Below are positions 27,404 to 36,399 of a stretch of 64,000 nt of DNA, piece by piece. A program made the position numbers and the translations under genes. The stretch lies in contig JAHJWB010000001.1 in the NCBI GenBank assembly GCA_018828125.1, forward strand, positions 62,001 to 126,000, read 5' to 3'. The stretch is from Gammaproteobacteria bacterium (GTDB lineage: Bacteria; Pseudomonadota; Gammaproteobacteria; Burkholderiales; Burkholderiaceae_C). The notes under the pieces were generated by a model that had not been told where the DNA came from, searched no databases, and worked only from the letters and a program-made list of their open reading frames with translations. Numbering within the stretch: the first letter of the stretch is position 1; each line of letters starts with the position of its first letter.

Positions 27404-27769
27404 ATGAGCGCTGTTGCCGAAAACATCCAGACCGAAATGCCCGCCCCCATTCTGTTCACGGACAGTGCTGCAGCGAAGGTGGCGGACTTGATCGCCGAAG
27501 AGGGTAACCCCGACCTGAAGCTGCGCGTTTTTGTGCAGGGCGGCGGTTGCTCTGGTTTCCAGTATGGTTTCACATTCGATGAAATCACCAACGAAGACGA
27601 CACGACCATGACCAAAAATGGTGTGTCGCTGCTCATCGACGCAATGAGCTACCAGTACCTGGTGGGCGCCGAGATCGACTACAAGGAAGACCTGCAAGGA
27701 GCGCAGTTCGTTATCAAGAACCCCAATGCCACCACCACGTGTGGTTGCGGTTCGAGCTTCTCTGCATAA
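27404..27769 (+). CDS. erpA: Iron-sulfur cluster insertion protein ErpA
   Basis: The 121-residue A-type carrier has the three cluster-binding cysteines C49 ([11 protein letters not shown]), C113 and C115 ([11 protein letters not shown]). ErpA delivers Fe-S clusters to target enzymes. The N-terminal extension of about 15 residues and the [11 protein letters not shown] segment are typical of betaproteobacterial ErpA. It converges on anmK, with a terminator between. Confidence 0.96.
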   Translation: MSAVAENIQTEMPAPILFTDSAAAKVADLIAEEGNPDLKLRVFVQGGGCSGFQYGFTFDEITNEDDTTMTKNGVSLLIDAMSYQYLVGAEIDYKEDLQGAQFVIKNPNATTTCGCGSSFSA

Positions 27770-27806
27770 CTCACGGCATCGGCCAAACGGCCGATTCAAG
27801 CTCTTG

Positions 27807-27829
27807 AGCCGCCTTCGGGCGGCTTTTTG
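27807..27829 (+). terminator. Rho-independent terminator after erpA
   Basis: AGCCGCC, TTCG and GGCGGCT form the stem and loop, followed by TTTTTG. It lies between the convergent erpA and anmK genes. Confidence 0.93.
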
Positions 27830-27838
27830 TTGGTGTGG

Positions 27839-28948
27839 CTATGCCGGGTGTATAGCGCCCAAGACTCGCATACCGGCGGCGCCGGTCACACGGGGTAGAT
27901 TGCCCGGCTCATCGCGCACCGTCTGACGTGCCAGCCAGGCAAAGGCCGCCGCTTCTACCTGCAGTGCAGGCAACCCCAGCGCGTCGGTGGCGACCACCTG
28001 CAGGGTGGGGCAGGTGGTCTGAAGGCGCCGCATCAAGTGGTGGTTGAGTGCTCCACCACCACAAACTGCCAGAATATTGCTATTATTTTTATAGCTTTCG
28101 GCGCTTGTTGAACAAGCGCTGACAGTGAATTCCGTCAAGGTGGCCTGCACATCAGCAGGCGCTGCCGCTTGGAACAGCCCGAGCTTGCGGGAAAGCCATG
28201 CTGGGTTGAATAGGTCCCGCCCTGTGCTTTTCGGCGGTGTTTTGTGCAGAAACGGTTCCTGCAGGAGGGACGCCAGCAGATCGGGCAGCACCGAGCCCGT
28301 GGCGGCCCACGCGCCGCTTGCGTCGAACGGCTGACCGGTGTGTTGCTGGCACCAGTGGTCCATCAGTGCATTGCCGGGGCCGCAATCGAAGCCGATGACC
28401 GTGCCGTCAGCGCCCAGTACGCTCAGGTTGGAGATGCCACCAATGTTGAGCACCAGCACCGTCTCGTTGGGGCGTCCGAACACGCCCTGATGGAAGGCGG
28501 GCACCAGAGGTGCGCCCTGGCCGCCAGCCGCAACGTCGCGACTGCGGAAGTCAGCCACCACAGCAATGCCGGCTCGCTCTGCCAGCAGGGCGGGGTTGCC
28601 CAACTGCAGCGTGTAGCCGGTGCCATCAAACTCTTGCGGGCGGTGGCGCACGGTTTGCCCATGCGCACCCATCGCCTGGATCGCGCTCGCAGGCAAACCA
28701 CTTTGCTGGAGCAAGGTGTGGACAACGTCTGCATAGGCACGTGACAGGGCGTTGCCTGCTAACGCGGCCCGGTGCAACTCGTTGTCCCCGGAGGTGTTGA
28801 GCGCTAGGAGTTCTGCGCGAAGCTCGGTCGAAAAAGGGGCGCTGGCATGGTGTGTGACCACCATACGGGGGCCTGAAAAATCAGCCAGAACGCCATCGAT
28901 GCCATCCAGCGAGGTGCCCGACATCAGGCCGATATACAGATCGGACAT
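27839..28948 (-). CDS. anmK: Anhydro-N-acetylmuramic acid kinase
   Basis: The 369-residue kinase recycles peptidoglycan by phosphorylating and hydrating anhydro-MurNAc. Seen are LYIGLMSGTSLDGID at the N-terminus, GAHGQTVRHRP (95-105), VLNIGGISNLSV and LAVCGGGALNHHL near 293. Residues 277-291 (SACSTSAESYKNNSN) are encoded by a copy of the local repeat family and have no place in the usual family alignment. The frame remains open, and the insertion lies in a loop before the GGGA motif. Its 5' end is 46 bases from the M23 peptidase stop, forming a peptidoglycan operon. Confidence 0.95.
   Translation of the reverse strand: MSDLYIGLMSGTSLDGIDGVLADFSGPRMVVTHHASAPFSTELRAELLALNTSGDNELHRAALAGNALSRAYADVVHTLLQQSGLPASAIQAMGAHGQTVRHRPQEFDGTGYTLQLGNPALLAERAGIAVVADFRSRDVAAGGQGAPLVPAFHQGVFGRPNETVLVLNIGGISNLSVLGADGTVIGFDCGPGNALMDHWCQQHTGQPFDASGAWAATGSVLPDLLASLLQEPFLHKTPPKSTGRDLFNPAWLSRKLGLFQAAAPADVQATLTEFTVSACSTSAESYKNNSNILAVCGGGALNHHLMRRLQTTCPTLQVVATDALGLPALQVEAAAFAWLARQTVRDEPGNLPRVTGAAGMRVLGAIHPA
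28078..28122. repeat. Palindromic repeat, copy 5, inside anmK
   Basis: TATTATTTTTATAGCTTTCG is followed by GGCGCTTGTTGAACAAGCGCT. It has the same organisation as the intergenic copies but lies fully within the anmK frame. Confidence 0.75.
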
Positions 28949-28994
28949 GGCCTGAAGCAGGGGGTGCGAGGGCGGCGTGGATGCGACCCGGAGG

Positions 28995-30425
28995 TCAGTC
29001 GGCGCTGGCTTGCTCGATCAACGCGGCGGCAGACAGTTGCACGCGCATGTTGTTCGCCAGGCGATCAAAGGCGGGGCGGCCTGCAGCGGACACGGGGGCT
29101 GCTGCATCGCTTTGCGCCACGATGGTCATGGGGTCCTGGTGCTGGCCGTTGACCCGGAACTCGAAGTGCAGGTGGGGGCCGGTAGCCCAGCCTGTGGATC
29201 CCACGGCACCCAGGGTCTGGCCTTGTTCAATGGTTTGGCCCTGGCGCACATCGATGCGGCTCAGGTGGGCGTACACCGTCACGTGTTGGTTGCGGTGCTT
29301 GACGAACACCACATTGCCGTATCCATTTTGCACGCCCGCAAACTCCACTGTGCCATCGCCCACAGTGCGCACGGCCGTGCCGGTGGGGGCTGCAAAGTCA
29401 GTGCCCAGGTGGGCGCGCCAAGTCTTCAAGATTGGATGCATGCGCATCGAGAAGCCACTGCTCACGCGGGAGAACTCCACCGGGGAAGTCAGGTACGCGC
29501 GGCGCATGCTTTCGCCCGCCAGGGTGTAGTAGGCGCCCTTGGTGGCACCGGGCTCTTGAAACCAGACGGCTTCGTGGGCTTTGCCGTTGTTGACAAACTC
29601 TGCGCTCAGCACGCGGCCAGAGCTCAGGGGTTCACCGTCGGCTTCGAGCGTTTCGTACACCACCGAGAAACGATCACCCTTGCGCAGTGCACGGCGAAAG
29701 TCGATGTTGCCTGAGAAGAGTTCGGCCACTTGCACGGCCACCGCATCCGGAATGTTGGCCGCGTCCGTTGCCGCAAACAACGAGCTGTGGATGATGCCTC
29801 CTGACAGGCGGCTGCTGGTGGTCATCTTGGCCGTTTCGATGCGCGTGGCGAACTTGTCGCCCGTGCGCTCCACGATCAGGCGGCGGAAGTTGCCGCTGTC
29901 ATCGGGCACCCAGCGCACCGTCAGGCGCACCAAGCGGTGGTCGTCGGTGGTTTCTGCAGACACAAAGCGGCCGGTGCGACCGAGCACGTTTTGTCGTACA
30001 GGACTGTCACTGCGCAAAAAAGCGGCCGCGGCCGGGTCGGCCACGCCCAGGCGCTGAAGCAAGGATTCGGGAGTGTCGCTGCTGCGAACCTGCTCAGAGC
30101 GGTACAGCGAGAAACCCGGGGCCTCCAACTGGCCCAGCACGAGGTTCTCGGCCAGTGATTCGACCGGGTAGCTCACCATGCGAACGGGCAGATCGGCTGC
30201 GTCCGGGGCCAGCGATGCCACGGCGAATGCGCCGCCGCCGCCCGTCAGCAGCAAGGCTGCTATAGCGGCAGTGATACGTTTGGGGTGTTGTTGGATCGTG
30301 CGGGACAGTCGGTCAAGCAAAGCCGAGCTGGCGGTGGTCAAGCCGTGAATCAAAGGTCTATCCCCAGGGTGAGTGTGATCCCGTGACACTTCCCCGGTGC
30401 GAGTGCGGGGCAGGGCAAGGAGCAC
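28995..30425 (-). CDS. M23 family metallopeptidase
   Basis: The protein of about 476 residues has an N-terminal membrane anchor (ITAAIAALLLTGGGGAFAVA, near 51-70) and a regulatory region. The C-terminal lysostaphin-type domain has zinc ligands in HLGTDFAAPTGT (about 342) and HLHFEFR (about 424). It resembles MepM/ShyA DD-endopeptidases that open peptidoglycan crosslinks. The listed GTG start has no ribosome site. A TTG at 30353 preceded by GGGGATAG is a good alternative, since the anchor is downstream of both. It is the first gene of the unit with anmK and is divergent from tyrS. Confidence 0.92.
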   Translation of the reverse strand: MLLALPRTRTGEVSRDHTHPGDRPLIHGLTTASSALLDRLSRTIQQHPKRITAAIAALLLTGGGGAFAVASLAPDAADLPVRMVSYPVESLAENLVLGQLEAPGFSLYRSEQVRSSDTPESLLQRLGVADPAAAAFLRSDSPVRQNVLGRTGRFVSAETTDDHRLVRLTVRWVPDDSGNFRRLIVERTGDKFATRIETAKMTTSSRLSGGIIHSSLFAATDAANIPDAVAVQVAELFSGNIDFRRALRKGDRFSVVYETLEADGEPLSSGRVLSAEFVNNGKAHEAVWFQEPGATKGAYYTLAGESMRRAYLTSPVEFSRVSSGFSMRMHPILKTWRAHLGTDFAAPTGTAVRTVGDGTVEFAGVQNGYGNVVFVKHRNQHVTVYAHLSRIDVRQGQTIEQGQTLGAVGSTGWATGPHLHFEFRVNGQHQDPMTIVAQSDAAAPVSAAGRPAFDRLANNMRVQLSAAALIEQASAD

Positions 30426-30554
30426 AGACTGTCAGGCTGCAGCCATTCGACAGCGTTAAAAACAAGTCGAAACAGCGGGCCCACTAGAATCCGCCTCTGC
30501 AATGTGGGCTGAAGTATAGCGGTGCATGCTGTCTAGACATCCAAAAAAACCCTT

Positions 30555-31787
30555 ATGAATCAATCTGCTGTTACAACAACCCCGGTCTCTGATGGTGTAG
30601 GACGGGCCCTCGAAATTTCGCTGAGGGGCGTGCAAGAGCTGCTGCCGCAGGACGAATGGGTCAAGAAACTTGTCCGTTCGGAGGCCACAGGCCAGCCTTT
30701 GCGCATCAAACTTGGCCTCGACCCCACGGCGCCCGACATCCACATCGGCCACACGGTGGTGTTGAACAAGATGCGGCAGTTGCAAGATCTGGGCCACCAG
30801 GTGATCTTTCTCATCGGCGACTTCACCAGCCTTATTGGCGACCCCTCCGGCCGCAACAGCACCCGTCCGCCGCTCACGCCCGAGCAGATAAAGGTGAACG
30901 CCGAAACCTACTACCGACAGGCCAGCATGGTGCTGGACCCGGCCAAGACCGAGATCCGCTACAACAGCGAGTGGAGCGAGCCCCTGGGCGCCAGCGGCAT
31001 GATCCAGCTGGCATCTCGCTACACCGTGGCGCGCATGATGGAGCGCGACGACTTTCACAAGCGCTTTACCACCGGCCAGTCCATCGCGGTGCACGAGTTT
31101 TTGTACCCGCTGATGCAGGGCTACGACTCGGTGGCCTTGAAGAGTGACCTGGAACTGGGGGGAACCGACCAGAAGTTCAACCTGCTCATGGGCCGCCACT
31201 TGCAGCAGGAATATGGTCAGGAGCCGCAGTGTGTGCTCACCATGCCGCTGCTGGTGGGCCTGGATGGCGTGGACAAGATGTCCAAGTCCAAGAACAACTA
31301 CATCGGCATCGCCGAAGAGCCCAACACCATGTTCGCCAAGGTGCTGAGCATCTCGGACACGCTGATGTGGGACTGGTACACGCTGCTGTCGTTCAAGAGC
31401 CTAGCCGAGATTGCCGCGCTGAAGGCCGAGATCGCGGGCGGGCGCAACCCCAAGGATGCGAAGGTGATGCTGGCGAAGGAAATCACCGCGCGTTTTCACA
31501 GCGCCCCCGCCGCCGATGCCGCTGAGCAGGATTTCATCAACCGCAGCAAGGGCGGCGTGCCGGACGAGATTCCTGAAGTCAGCTTGAGCGGTGCGCCGAT
31601 GGGCATTGCTGCATTGCTCAAGGCCGCGAACCTGGCCCCATCCGGCAGCGAGGCCGGTCGCTTGATTGATGGCGGGGGCGTGCGCGTGGATGGCAGCGTG
31701 ATCAGCGACAAGGGCCTGAAGCTGGACGCCGGCACCTACGTGGTGCAGGTGGGCAAGCGCAAGTTTGCTCGGGTGACTTTGGCCTGA
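30555..31787 (+). CDS. tyrS: Tyrosyl-tRNA synthetase
   Basis: The 410-residue class I synthetase charges tRNA-Tyr. It has HIGH at 63-66 ([10 protein letters not shown]), KMSKSKNN near 242, and a C-terminal S4 RNA-binding domain ([19 protein letters not shown]). The order erpA, anmK, M23, tyrS is common in Betaproteobacteria. A repeat copy follows the stop codon. Confidence 0.98.
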   Translation: MNQSAVTTTPVSDGVGRALEISLRGVQELLPQDEWVKKLVRSEATGQPLRIKLGLDPTAPDIHIGHTVVLNKMRQLQDLGHQVIFLIGDFTSLIGDPSGRNSTRPPLTPEQIKVNAETYYRQASMVLDPAKTEIRYNSEWSEPLGASGMIQLASRYTVARMMERDDFHKRFTTGQSIAVHEFLYPLMQGYDSVALKSDLELGGTDQKFNLLMGRHLQQEYGQEPQCVLTMPLLVGLDGVDKMSKSKNNYIGIAEEPNTMFAKVLSISDTLMWDWYTLLSFKSLAEIAALKAEIAGGRNPKDAKVMLAKEITARFHSAPAADAAEQDFINRSKGGVPDEIPEVSLSGAPMGIAALLKAANLAPSGSEAGRLIDGGGVRVDGSVISDKGLKLDAGTYVVQVGKRKFARVTLA

Positions 31788-31803
31788 TTTTTAGGTCGAA
31801 TTG

Positions 31804-31851
31804 GCCGCTAGCGCTTGGTGAATAAGCGCTAGCAGCTATCAAAATAATAGC
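31804..31851. repeat. Comamonadaceae-type palindromic repeat, copy 6
   Basis: GGCCGCTAGCGCTTGGTGAA is followed by TAAGCGCTAGCAGCTATC and AAAATAATAG. It sits between the converging tyrS and LysR genes. Confidence 0.85.
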
Positions 31852-31880
31852 GCTGAAGCCGCAAGGCCCGGCGTTTTTTT

Positions 31881-32882
31881 TCATGCCCCGTCCAGGTCGT
31901 CATTCAAATCCGGATCCGGCACATCCCCAATTGCCTCGCGCGTGGCCTGGGCCTGTAGTTCCAGCCAGGCGCAAAACGCCTTGATTTCCGGCCGTTGCGC
32001 GCTGCGCGGGCCCACCACGAGCCAATAGGTCAGGGGTGAGTCAATGCGGTGGCCGGGCAGCACCTCCACCAGGTCTCCCGCTGCCAGCGCATCCGCGATC
32101 AGCGGCATGCGGGCCAGTGCCAGGCCTTGGCCCGCCAGCGCGGCCTGCACGATCTGGTGGGCATAGTTGAAGTACAGCCAGCGTTCCGGCTGCAGCTTGG
32201 CCAGGTCCCGCGCGTCAAACCAGCGGCGCCAGCTCAGGTACTCCAGGTAATGGGTGCGATGTGCGTCGCCTGCCTCGATCAACGTGAACTGGGCGACATC
32301 GGCCGGTGTGCGCAGGGGTTTGCCGCTTTTGAGCAGCCAGGGGCTCGCCACCACAGCCAGTTGCTCGCCAAATAGGCGCACCCCGCCCTGGGTGGCGCCG
32401 CCGGGCATGGCGTAGCGCAAAGCGAGGTCCACATCCGACGTTTCCAGGTCAATCTGCACATCGCTCGCATCAATGCGGATGTCGATGCCGGGGTTGTCGC
32501 GCTGGAACTCCTCCATGCGCGGGATCAACCACATCGACGCAAAGCTGGCCCACGTGGTGATGGCCACACTGCGGCGCCCGGCCGTCTGGCGCACCAGGCG
32601 CACGGCGGCGTCCATGCGCTCCAGCGCCGGGGCCACGGCGCGCTGCAATTGCGCGCCTGCGCTGGTCAGCTCAACCGCGCGCGTGTGGCGCAGGAACAGC
32701 GCCACACCCACTTCTTCTTCGAGCGCCTGGATCTGGCGGCTGACGGCTGACTGGGTGAGCGACAGCTCATCGGCAGCGGCGCGAAAGTTCAGGTGGCGTG
32801 CCACGGCCAGAAAGGCGCGCCAATGGCCGGTGGCCACGGGGCGGGTGCGAAGGACGGCGGGGGAGTATTCGGCAGAGGCCAT
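31881..32882 (-). CDS. LysR family regulator (GcvA-like)
   Basis: The 333-residue regulator has a winged helix (HLNFRAAADELSLTQSAVSR, about 30-49, and IQALEEEVGVALFLR). A substrate-binding co-inducer domain follows (SVAITTWASFASMWLIPRM onward), with the RYAMPGG and LLKSGKPLRTPAD features of GcvA-type members. It is divergent from two DUF2917 genes that share an upstream motif, so they are its likely targets. The inducer is unknown. Confidence 0.9.
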   Translation of the reverse strand: MASAEYSPAVLRTRPVATGHWRAFLAVARHLNFRAAADELSLTQSAVSRQIQALEEEVGVALFLRHTRAVELTSAGAQLQRAVAPALERMDAAVRLVRQTAGRRSVAITTWASFASMWLIPRMEEFQRDNPGIDIRIDASDVQIDLETSDVDLALRYAMPGGATQGGVRLFGEQLAVVASPWLLKSGKPLRTPADVAQFTLIEAGDAHRTHYLEYLSWRRWFDARDLAKLQPERWLYFNYAHQIVQAALAGQGLALARMPLIADALAAGDLVEVLPGHRIDSPLTYWLVVGPRSAQRPEIKAFCAWLELQAQATREAIGDVPDPDLNDDLDGA

Positions 32883-32938
32883 GGCAGCGTTCCTGCGGAA
32901 GGTGATTCATGCGTTGACGGAATGAATAGCGTACCGCG

Positions 32939-32950
32939 TTTTCATTGGAC
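32939..32950 (+). promoter_or_regulatory. Shared upstream motif, copy 1 (before first DUF2917 gene)
   Basis: TTTTCATTGGAC lies 67 bases before the start of the first DUF2917 gene. The same 12 bases recur at 33601-33612 before the second DUF2917 gene, with similar bases around them (GTGT, then ACGC and CAAGC). It is a candidate LysR operator or promoter element. Confidence 0.55.
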
Positions 32951-33017
32951 TGTGTGCACGCGCAAGCGCACTATCGAGCCATCGCAACACCTTTTCATTG
33001 AAACCAAGGAGCCCGTC

Positions 33018-33563
33018 ATGTCGCCCCGCAACGTTCTGGAATCGCAACAATCCGCACCAGCCCCACAGGCTGTGCGTTCTGCGGCCGGTTGCTGGAAACT
33101 GGCCAATGGCCGCGCGCTGTCGCTGGTGCCACACACCCATGGCGTGCTTGAAATTGCGCAGGGCCGGGTGTGGGTCACCCTGGGGGGCGGGGGTGCTTTA
33201 GCCGACTTGCCGGGCACGAGCGCCGACCACGTGCTGCACGCGGGTGAGCGCCTGCACATCGCACCCGGCCAGCATGTGGTGATGGAGGCCTGGGCGCTAT
33301 CCGGCAGCGTGGAAGCTGTGGCGTTGTGTTGGGACGGCGCGATGGCGCTGGCCGCTGCGCACACGGCCAGCCTGGCCGCCCGCGAGTGGGAGTGTGGCGT
33401 GGTGCAGCCGCTGCGCGATCTGTTGCAGGCCCTGGGGCGCGGCGGGCGCGCGCTGGGCGCTGCCTTGGTTGATGTGACGCGCGCAGGTGGACGGTTTGCC
33501 GTGGGATTGGCCCGGTTTGCTATGTATCGGATAGCGCCGCAACGCCAGCGCAGGACCGCCTGA
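33018..33563 (+). CDS. DUF2917 domain protein, long form
   Basis: The 181-residue protein has a cupin-like DUF2917 domain (LANGRALSLVPHTHGVLEIA, GRVWVTLGG, HAGERLHIAPGQHVVMEA; about 28-105). The C-terminal extension of about 75 residues is Ala/Arg-rich and shows no recognised domain. AAGGAGC precedes the ATG at 33018. It is divergent from LysR and followed by a second DUF2917 gene. The function of the family is not established. Confidence 0.8.
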   Translation: MSPRNVLESQQSAPAPQAVRSAAGCWKLANGRALSLVPHTHGVLEIAQGRVWVTLGGGGALADLPGTSADHVLHAGERLHIAPGQHVVMEAWALSGSVEAVALCWDGAMALAAAHTASLAAREWECGVVQPLRDLLQALGRGGRALGAALVDVTRAGGRFAVGLARFAMYRIAPQRQRRTA

Positions 33564-33600
33564 AGACCTCATGCCAGAAAAGCATCAATCGGTGCCGTGC

Positions 33601-33612
33601 TTTTCATTGGAC
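33601..33612 (+). promoter_or_regulatory. Shared upstream motif, copy 2 (before second DUF2917 gene)
   Basis: TTTTCATTGGAC is identical to the copy at 32939-32950 and lies 56 bases before the second DUF2917 start. The repetition at a similar distance indicates that each gene has its own regulated promoter. Confidence 0.55.
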
Positions 33613-33668
33613 GTGTTGACGCAAGCTGAGCACCATAGCGACTTATTAGGGTAAACCCGGAGAAAACC

Positions 33669-34052
33669 ATGACCACCTCTCAATCGCTTTCGTTCTTCCG
33701 CCCCGTCCGCGCTGTATCTGTTGCGGCAGCGGGTGGCCTCGGCACCGTCGCCCCCGGCGTGGCGCTCAGCCTGGCCCACAAGTCCGCCATGACCTTGCGC
33801 GTGACTGAAGGCCAGGCCTGGGTCACCCTGGGCCATGGCCCAGATGACCGCAGCAGCGATGTGTTCCTGTGCGGTGGTCAGACACTGCAAGTGGCCGCAG
33901 GCCAGCACGTGGTGGTCGAAGCGATTGGTGGGCGCGCGGTGCAGTTCCGCTGGGCGCCGTTCAGCGTGGCCGATACCCGTCCAGTGGCCTGGTGGCGCCG
34001 CGCCTCGCTGGGCAACGGCATGCCCGCCCACGGCGAATCCTGCTACGCCTGA
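33669..34052 (+). CDS. DUF2917 domain protein, short form
   Basis: The 127-residue DUF2917 protein shows LRVTEGQAWVTLGHG, CGGQTLQVAAGQHVVVEA and a Trp/Arg-rich end (RPVAWWRRASLGNG). It is a paralogue of the preceding gene without the long C-terminal tail. The GGAGAAAACC upstream supplies the ribosome site. It is probably co-regulated with the first copy by the LysR protein. Function is unknown. Confidence 0.82.
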   Translation: MTTSQSLSFFRPVRAVSVAAAGGLGTVAPGVALSLAHKSAMTLRVTEGQAWVTLGHGPDDRSSDVFLCGGQTLQVAAGQHVVVEAIGGRAVQFRWAPFSVADTRPVAWWRRASLGNGMPAHGESCYA

Positions 34053-34122
34053 GGACGCTGATCCCGGCCGCGGCGGGAGGATCCCCTCTGCGATGGGCCG
34101 GTCGGGATGAAATATGAGTGAG

Positions 34123-34170
34123 AAGAGCTGCTAGCGCTTATCCATCAAGCGCTAGCAGCTCTTTTTTTTG
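34123..34170. repeat. Palindromic repeat, copy 7, terminator-like
   Basis: AAGAGCTGCTAGCGCTT (34123-34139) and AAGCGCTAGCAGCTCTT (34147-34163) are perfect 17-base inverted arms around a 7-base loop, followed by a T run. It is the most regular copy in the window and lies between convergent genes. It should work as a rho-independent terminator for the DUF2917 side. Confidence 0.9.
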
Positions 34171-34211
34171 ATAGTAAAGAACCAGGGCTGCGTGATCCGC
34201 CTCTTGGTTCC

Positions 34212-34847
34212 TTACTCCCGAGGCTCCCCGCTTGGCGCTTCGCCCAGCAGCCCGGTCAGCTGGTCTTGCAGCGTGGTCAGCAGCTCCGCCGACAGCGCGG
34301 GGCGCCCGGCAGCGGTCGCGCGGGCCAGTAGCAGCCCGCCGACCATCGTGGCCAGCACCTGCATCGCTTGCGCCCGGTACTGGAGTTCTGGGACCGGGGT
34401 GGGGCCGCCTTGCGAGGCGTTGTGGTCGGCAATCAAGTGGGCGTATCGCCCGATGTTGTTTTCAATGCCCTGGGCGAACACGTCTGACAGCGCGCCCCCT
34501 GCGCGCGCGGCGTCCATGGCCAGCGCGGCGATGGGGCAGCCGATGCCGGGCGCATCGCGGTGCCGAGGCGAGAGGTAGGCGCGTATGCGGTCGTGGACGT
34601 TGCAGGCCGTCTGCGGTGCGGCGTGGTCGAGCGTGTCGGTGGACCCTTCGAACGCGCGGGCACACGCCTCGCGCACCAGCGCGTCCTTGGATTCAAAGTG
34701 GCGGTACAGCCCGCCATGCGTAAAGCCCGCTTCGCGCGTGATGTCCGCCACGCCCACACCCGTCAGCCCACGTTCCCGGTACAAGCGGGCTGCCGCATCC
34801 AGAATGCCCTGCCGGTTTTCAGCCGCCTGTGCTTTGGAAACCTTCAT
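34212..34847 (-). CDS. TetR/AcrR family regulator
   Basis: The protein of about 211 residues has the TetR DNA-binding domain NRQGILDAAARLYRERG and FTHGGLYRHFESKDAL (about 10-58). The C-terminal domain resembles the AcrR/YcdC-like group, with a cysteine near GIGCPIAAL. The ATG at 34847 with GGGGCAGG upstream gives the family's usual N-terminus. It is divergent from a stand-alone FabF gene, 215 bases away, and may control it. Confidence 0.88.
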   Translation of the reverse strand: MKVSKAQAAENRQGILDAAARLYRERGLTGVGVADITREAGFTHGGLYRHFESKDALVREACARAFEGSTDTLDHAAPQTACNVHDRIRAYLSPRHRDAPGIGCPIAALAMDAARAGGALSDVFAQGIENNIGRYAHLIADHNASQGGPTPVPELQYRAQAMQVLATMVGGLLLARATAAGRPALSAELLTTLQDQLTGLLGEAPSGEPRE

Positions 34848-35062
34848 ACCTGCCCCGTAATGATGGTGGTCATACGCAAAAACTGCCCAGACCTTTATGA
34901 TGACGAATGCAATCATAAAGGCGCCGCCCCCGCAGGTGGCGCATCTGTTGGCCTGATCTGTGAAGGTAACCCCATGAAGAAAACAAATGCGAACCGATGT
35001 GCGCTGAAGCGTGCGACGAGTCAAAAACCTTGTCCAACAACGTGTGAAAAGGCGGTGGCGTG

Positions 35063-36337
35063 ATGCGGCGGGTGGTGGTCACCGGCATGGGCTTGGTCTC
35101 GCCGTTGGGCTGTAGCGTGGAGCTGGCGTGGCAACGCCTGCTGGCCGGTCGCTCAGGTTTGTCGCGTTTGCCGGATGCGGTCACAGAAGGCATTGCGGCC
35201 AAGGTCGGCGGCCGGGTGCGGGATGTGCTGGAGGACCCCGAGGGCGGGTGGGATGTGGACGCCGTCGTCTCCGGCAAAGACCAGCGCAAGATGGACCGCT
35301 TCATTCCATTTGCGTTGGGCGCCGCCCAGCAGGCGCTGACCCAGGCGGGCTGGCCGCCCCCAGACGAACGTGCGCGCGAGCGCACTGCCACCGTGATCGG
35401 ATCGGGCATTGGGGGCTTCGGCGCCATTGCCGAAGCCGTGCGCACCACCGACACGCGCGGCCCGCAGCGCCTGTCGCCGTTTACTGTGCCGTCGTTCCTG
35501 GTCAACCTGGCGGCGGGGCAGGTGTCAATCCGCCACGGCCTCAAGGGCCCGTTGGGTGCGCCAGTCACGGCCTGTGCCGCCAGTGTGCAAGCGATTGGCG
35601 ATGCCGCCCGCCTCATCCGCAGCGGCGAGGCCGATGTTGCCTTGTGCGGCGGCAGCGAAGCCGCCATCGACCGCGTGAGCCTGGGCGGCTTTGCGGCTGC
35701 CAAGGCTCTGGGCGCGGGTTTCAACGACACGCCCGAGCAGGCCTCACGCCCATTTGATGCACAGCGCGACGGGTTTGTGATGGGCGAGGGTGCGGGCATG
35801 CTGGTGATCGAGGCGCTGGAACACGCCCTCGCGCGGGGCGCCCAGCCGCTGGCCGAGTTGGTGGGCTACGGCACGTCGGCCGATGCATACCACATCACGT
35901 CGGGCCCCGAAGACGGTGACGGCGCGGCACGCAGCATGCAGGCAGCGCTGGCGCAGGCGGGCCTCATGGCGCAAGAGGTGCAGCATCTGAACGCACACGC
36001 CACGTCCACGATGGTGGGCGACCGGGGCGAGCTGGCTGCCATTCGCCGCGTGTTTGGCACTGCAGGCGAGGTGGCCATCAGTTCCACCAAGTCGGCCACG
36101 GGGCACTTGCTGGGCGCGGCCGGTGCGGTGGCCGCCATTTTTACGGCGCTGGCGTTGCGCGACCAAGTGGTGCCCGGCACCTTGAACCTGCACGAACCCG
36201 ACGCCTTGGCCCAAGGCCTGGACCTGGTGGCGCTGCAGCCACGGCGCATGGCGCTGACACACGCCATGCTCAACGGGTTTGGTTTTGGCGGTGTGAACGC
36301 CACGCTGATCCTGCGCCGATGGCCCCACGCGGAGTGA
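35063..36337 (+). CDS. fabF: Beta-ketoacyl-ACP synthase II (FabF-like)
   Basis: The condensing enzyme of about 424 residues elongates acyl-ACP with malonyl-ACP. The Cys-His-His triad is present: TACAAS with the acylated Cys (about 168), NAHATST (about 309) and KSATGHLLGAAG (about 340-351). GFGFGGVNATLIL closes the fold. It stands alone, away from any fabHDG-acpP cluster. It may therefore be a paralogue for a special lipid or an alternative synthase, under the divergent TetR regulator. A GTG 3 bases upstream is an equal start choice. Confidence 0.92.
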   Translation: MRRVVVTGMGLVSPLGCSVELAWQRLLAGRSGLSRLPDAVTEGIAAKVGGRVRDVLEDPEGGWDVDAVVSGKDQRKMDRFIPFALGAAQQALTQAGWPPPDERARERTATVIGSGIGGFGAIAEAVRTTDTRGPQRLSPFTVPSFLVNLAAGQVSIRHGLKGPLGAPVTACAASVQAIGDAARLIRSGEADVALCGGSEAAIDRVSLGGFAAAKALGAGFNDTPEQASRPFDAQRDGFVMGEGAGMLVIEALEHALARGAQPLAELVGYGTSADAYHITSGPEDGDGAARSMQAALAQAGLMAQEVQHLNAHATSTMVGDRGELAAIRRVFGTAGEVAISSTKSATGHLLGAAGAVAAIFTALALRDQVVPGTLNLHEPDALAQGLDLVALQPRRMALTHAMLNGFGFGGVNATLILRRWPHAE

Positions 36338-36356
36338 CGCGGCGGCAAGGGTAAAA

Positions 36357-36391
36357 GGGGAGAGGGGAAAGGGGAAAGGGGAAAGGGGAAA
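36357..36391. repeat. Heptanucleotide tandem repeat (GGGGAAA)
   Basis: GGGGAGA is followed by four perfect GGGGAAA units, in the 62-base gap between the converging fabF and BLUF genes. Such simple repeats can change length by slippage. No coding effect is expected here. Confidence 0.85.
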
Positions 36392-36399
36392 GGCGCCGG

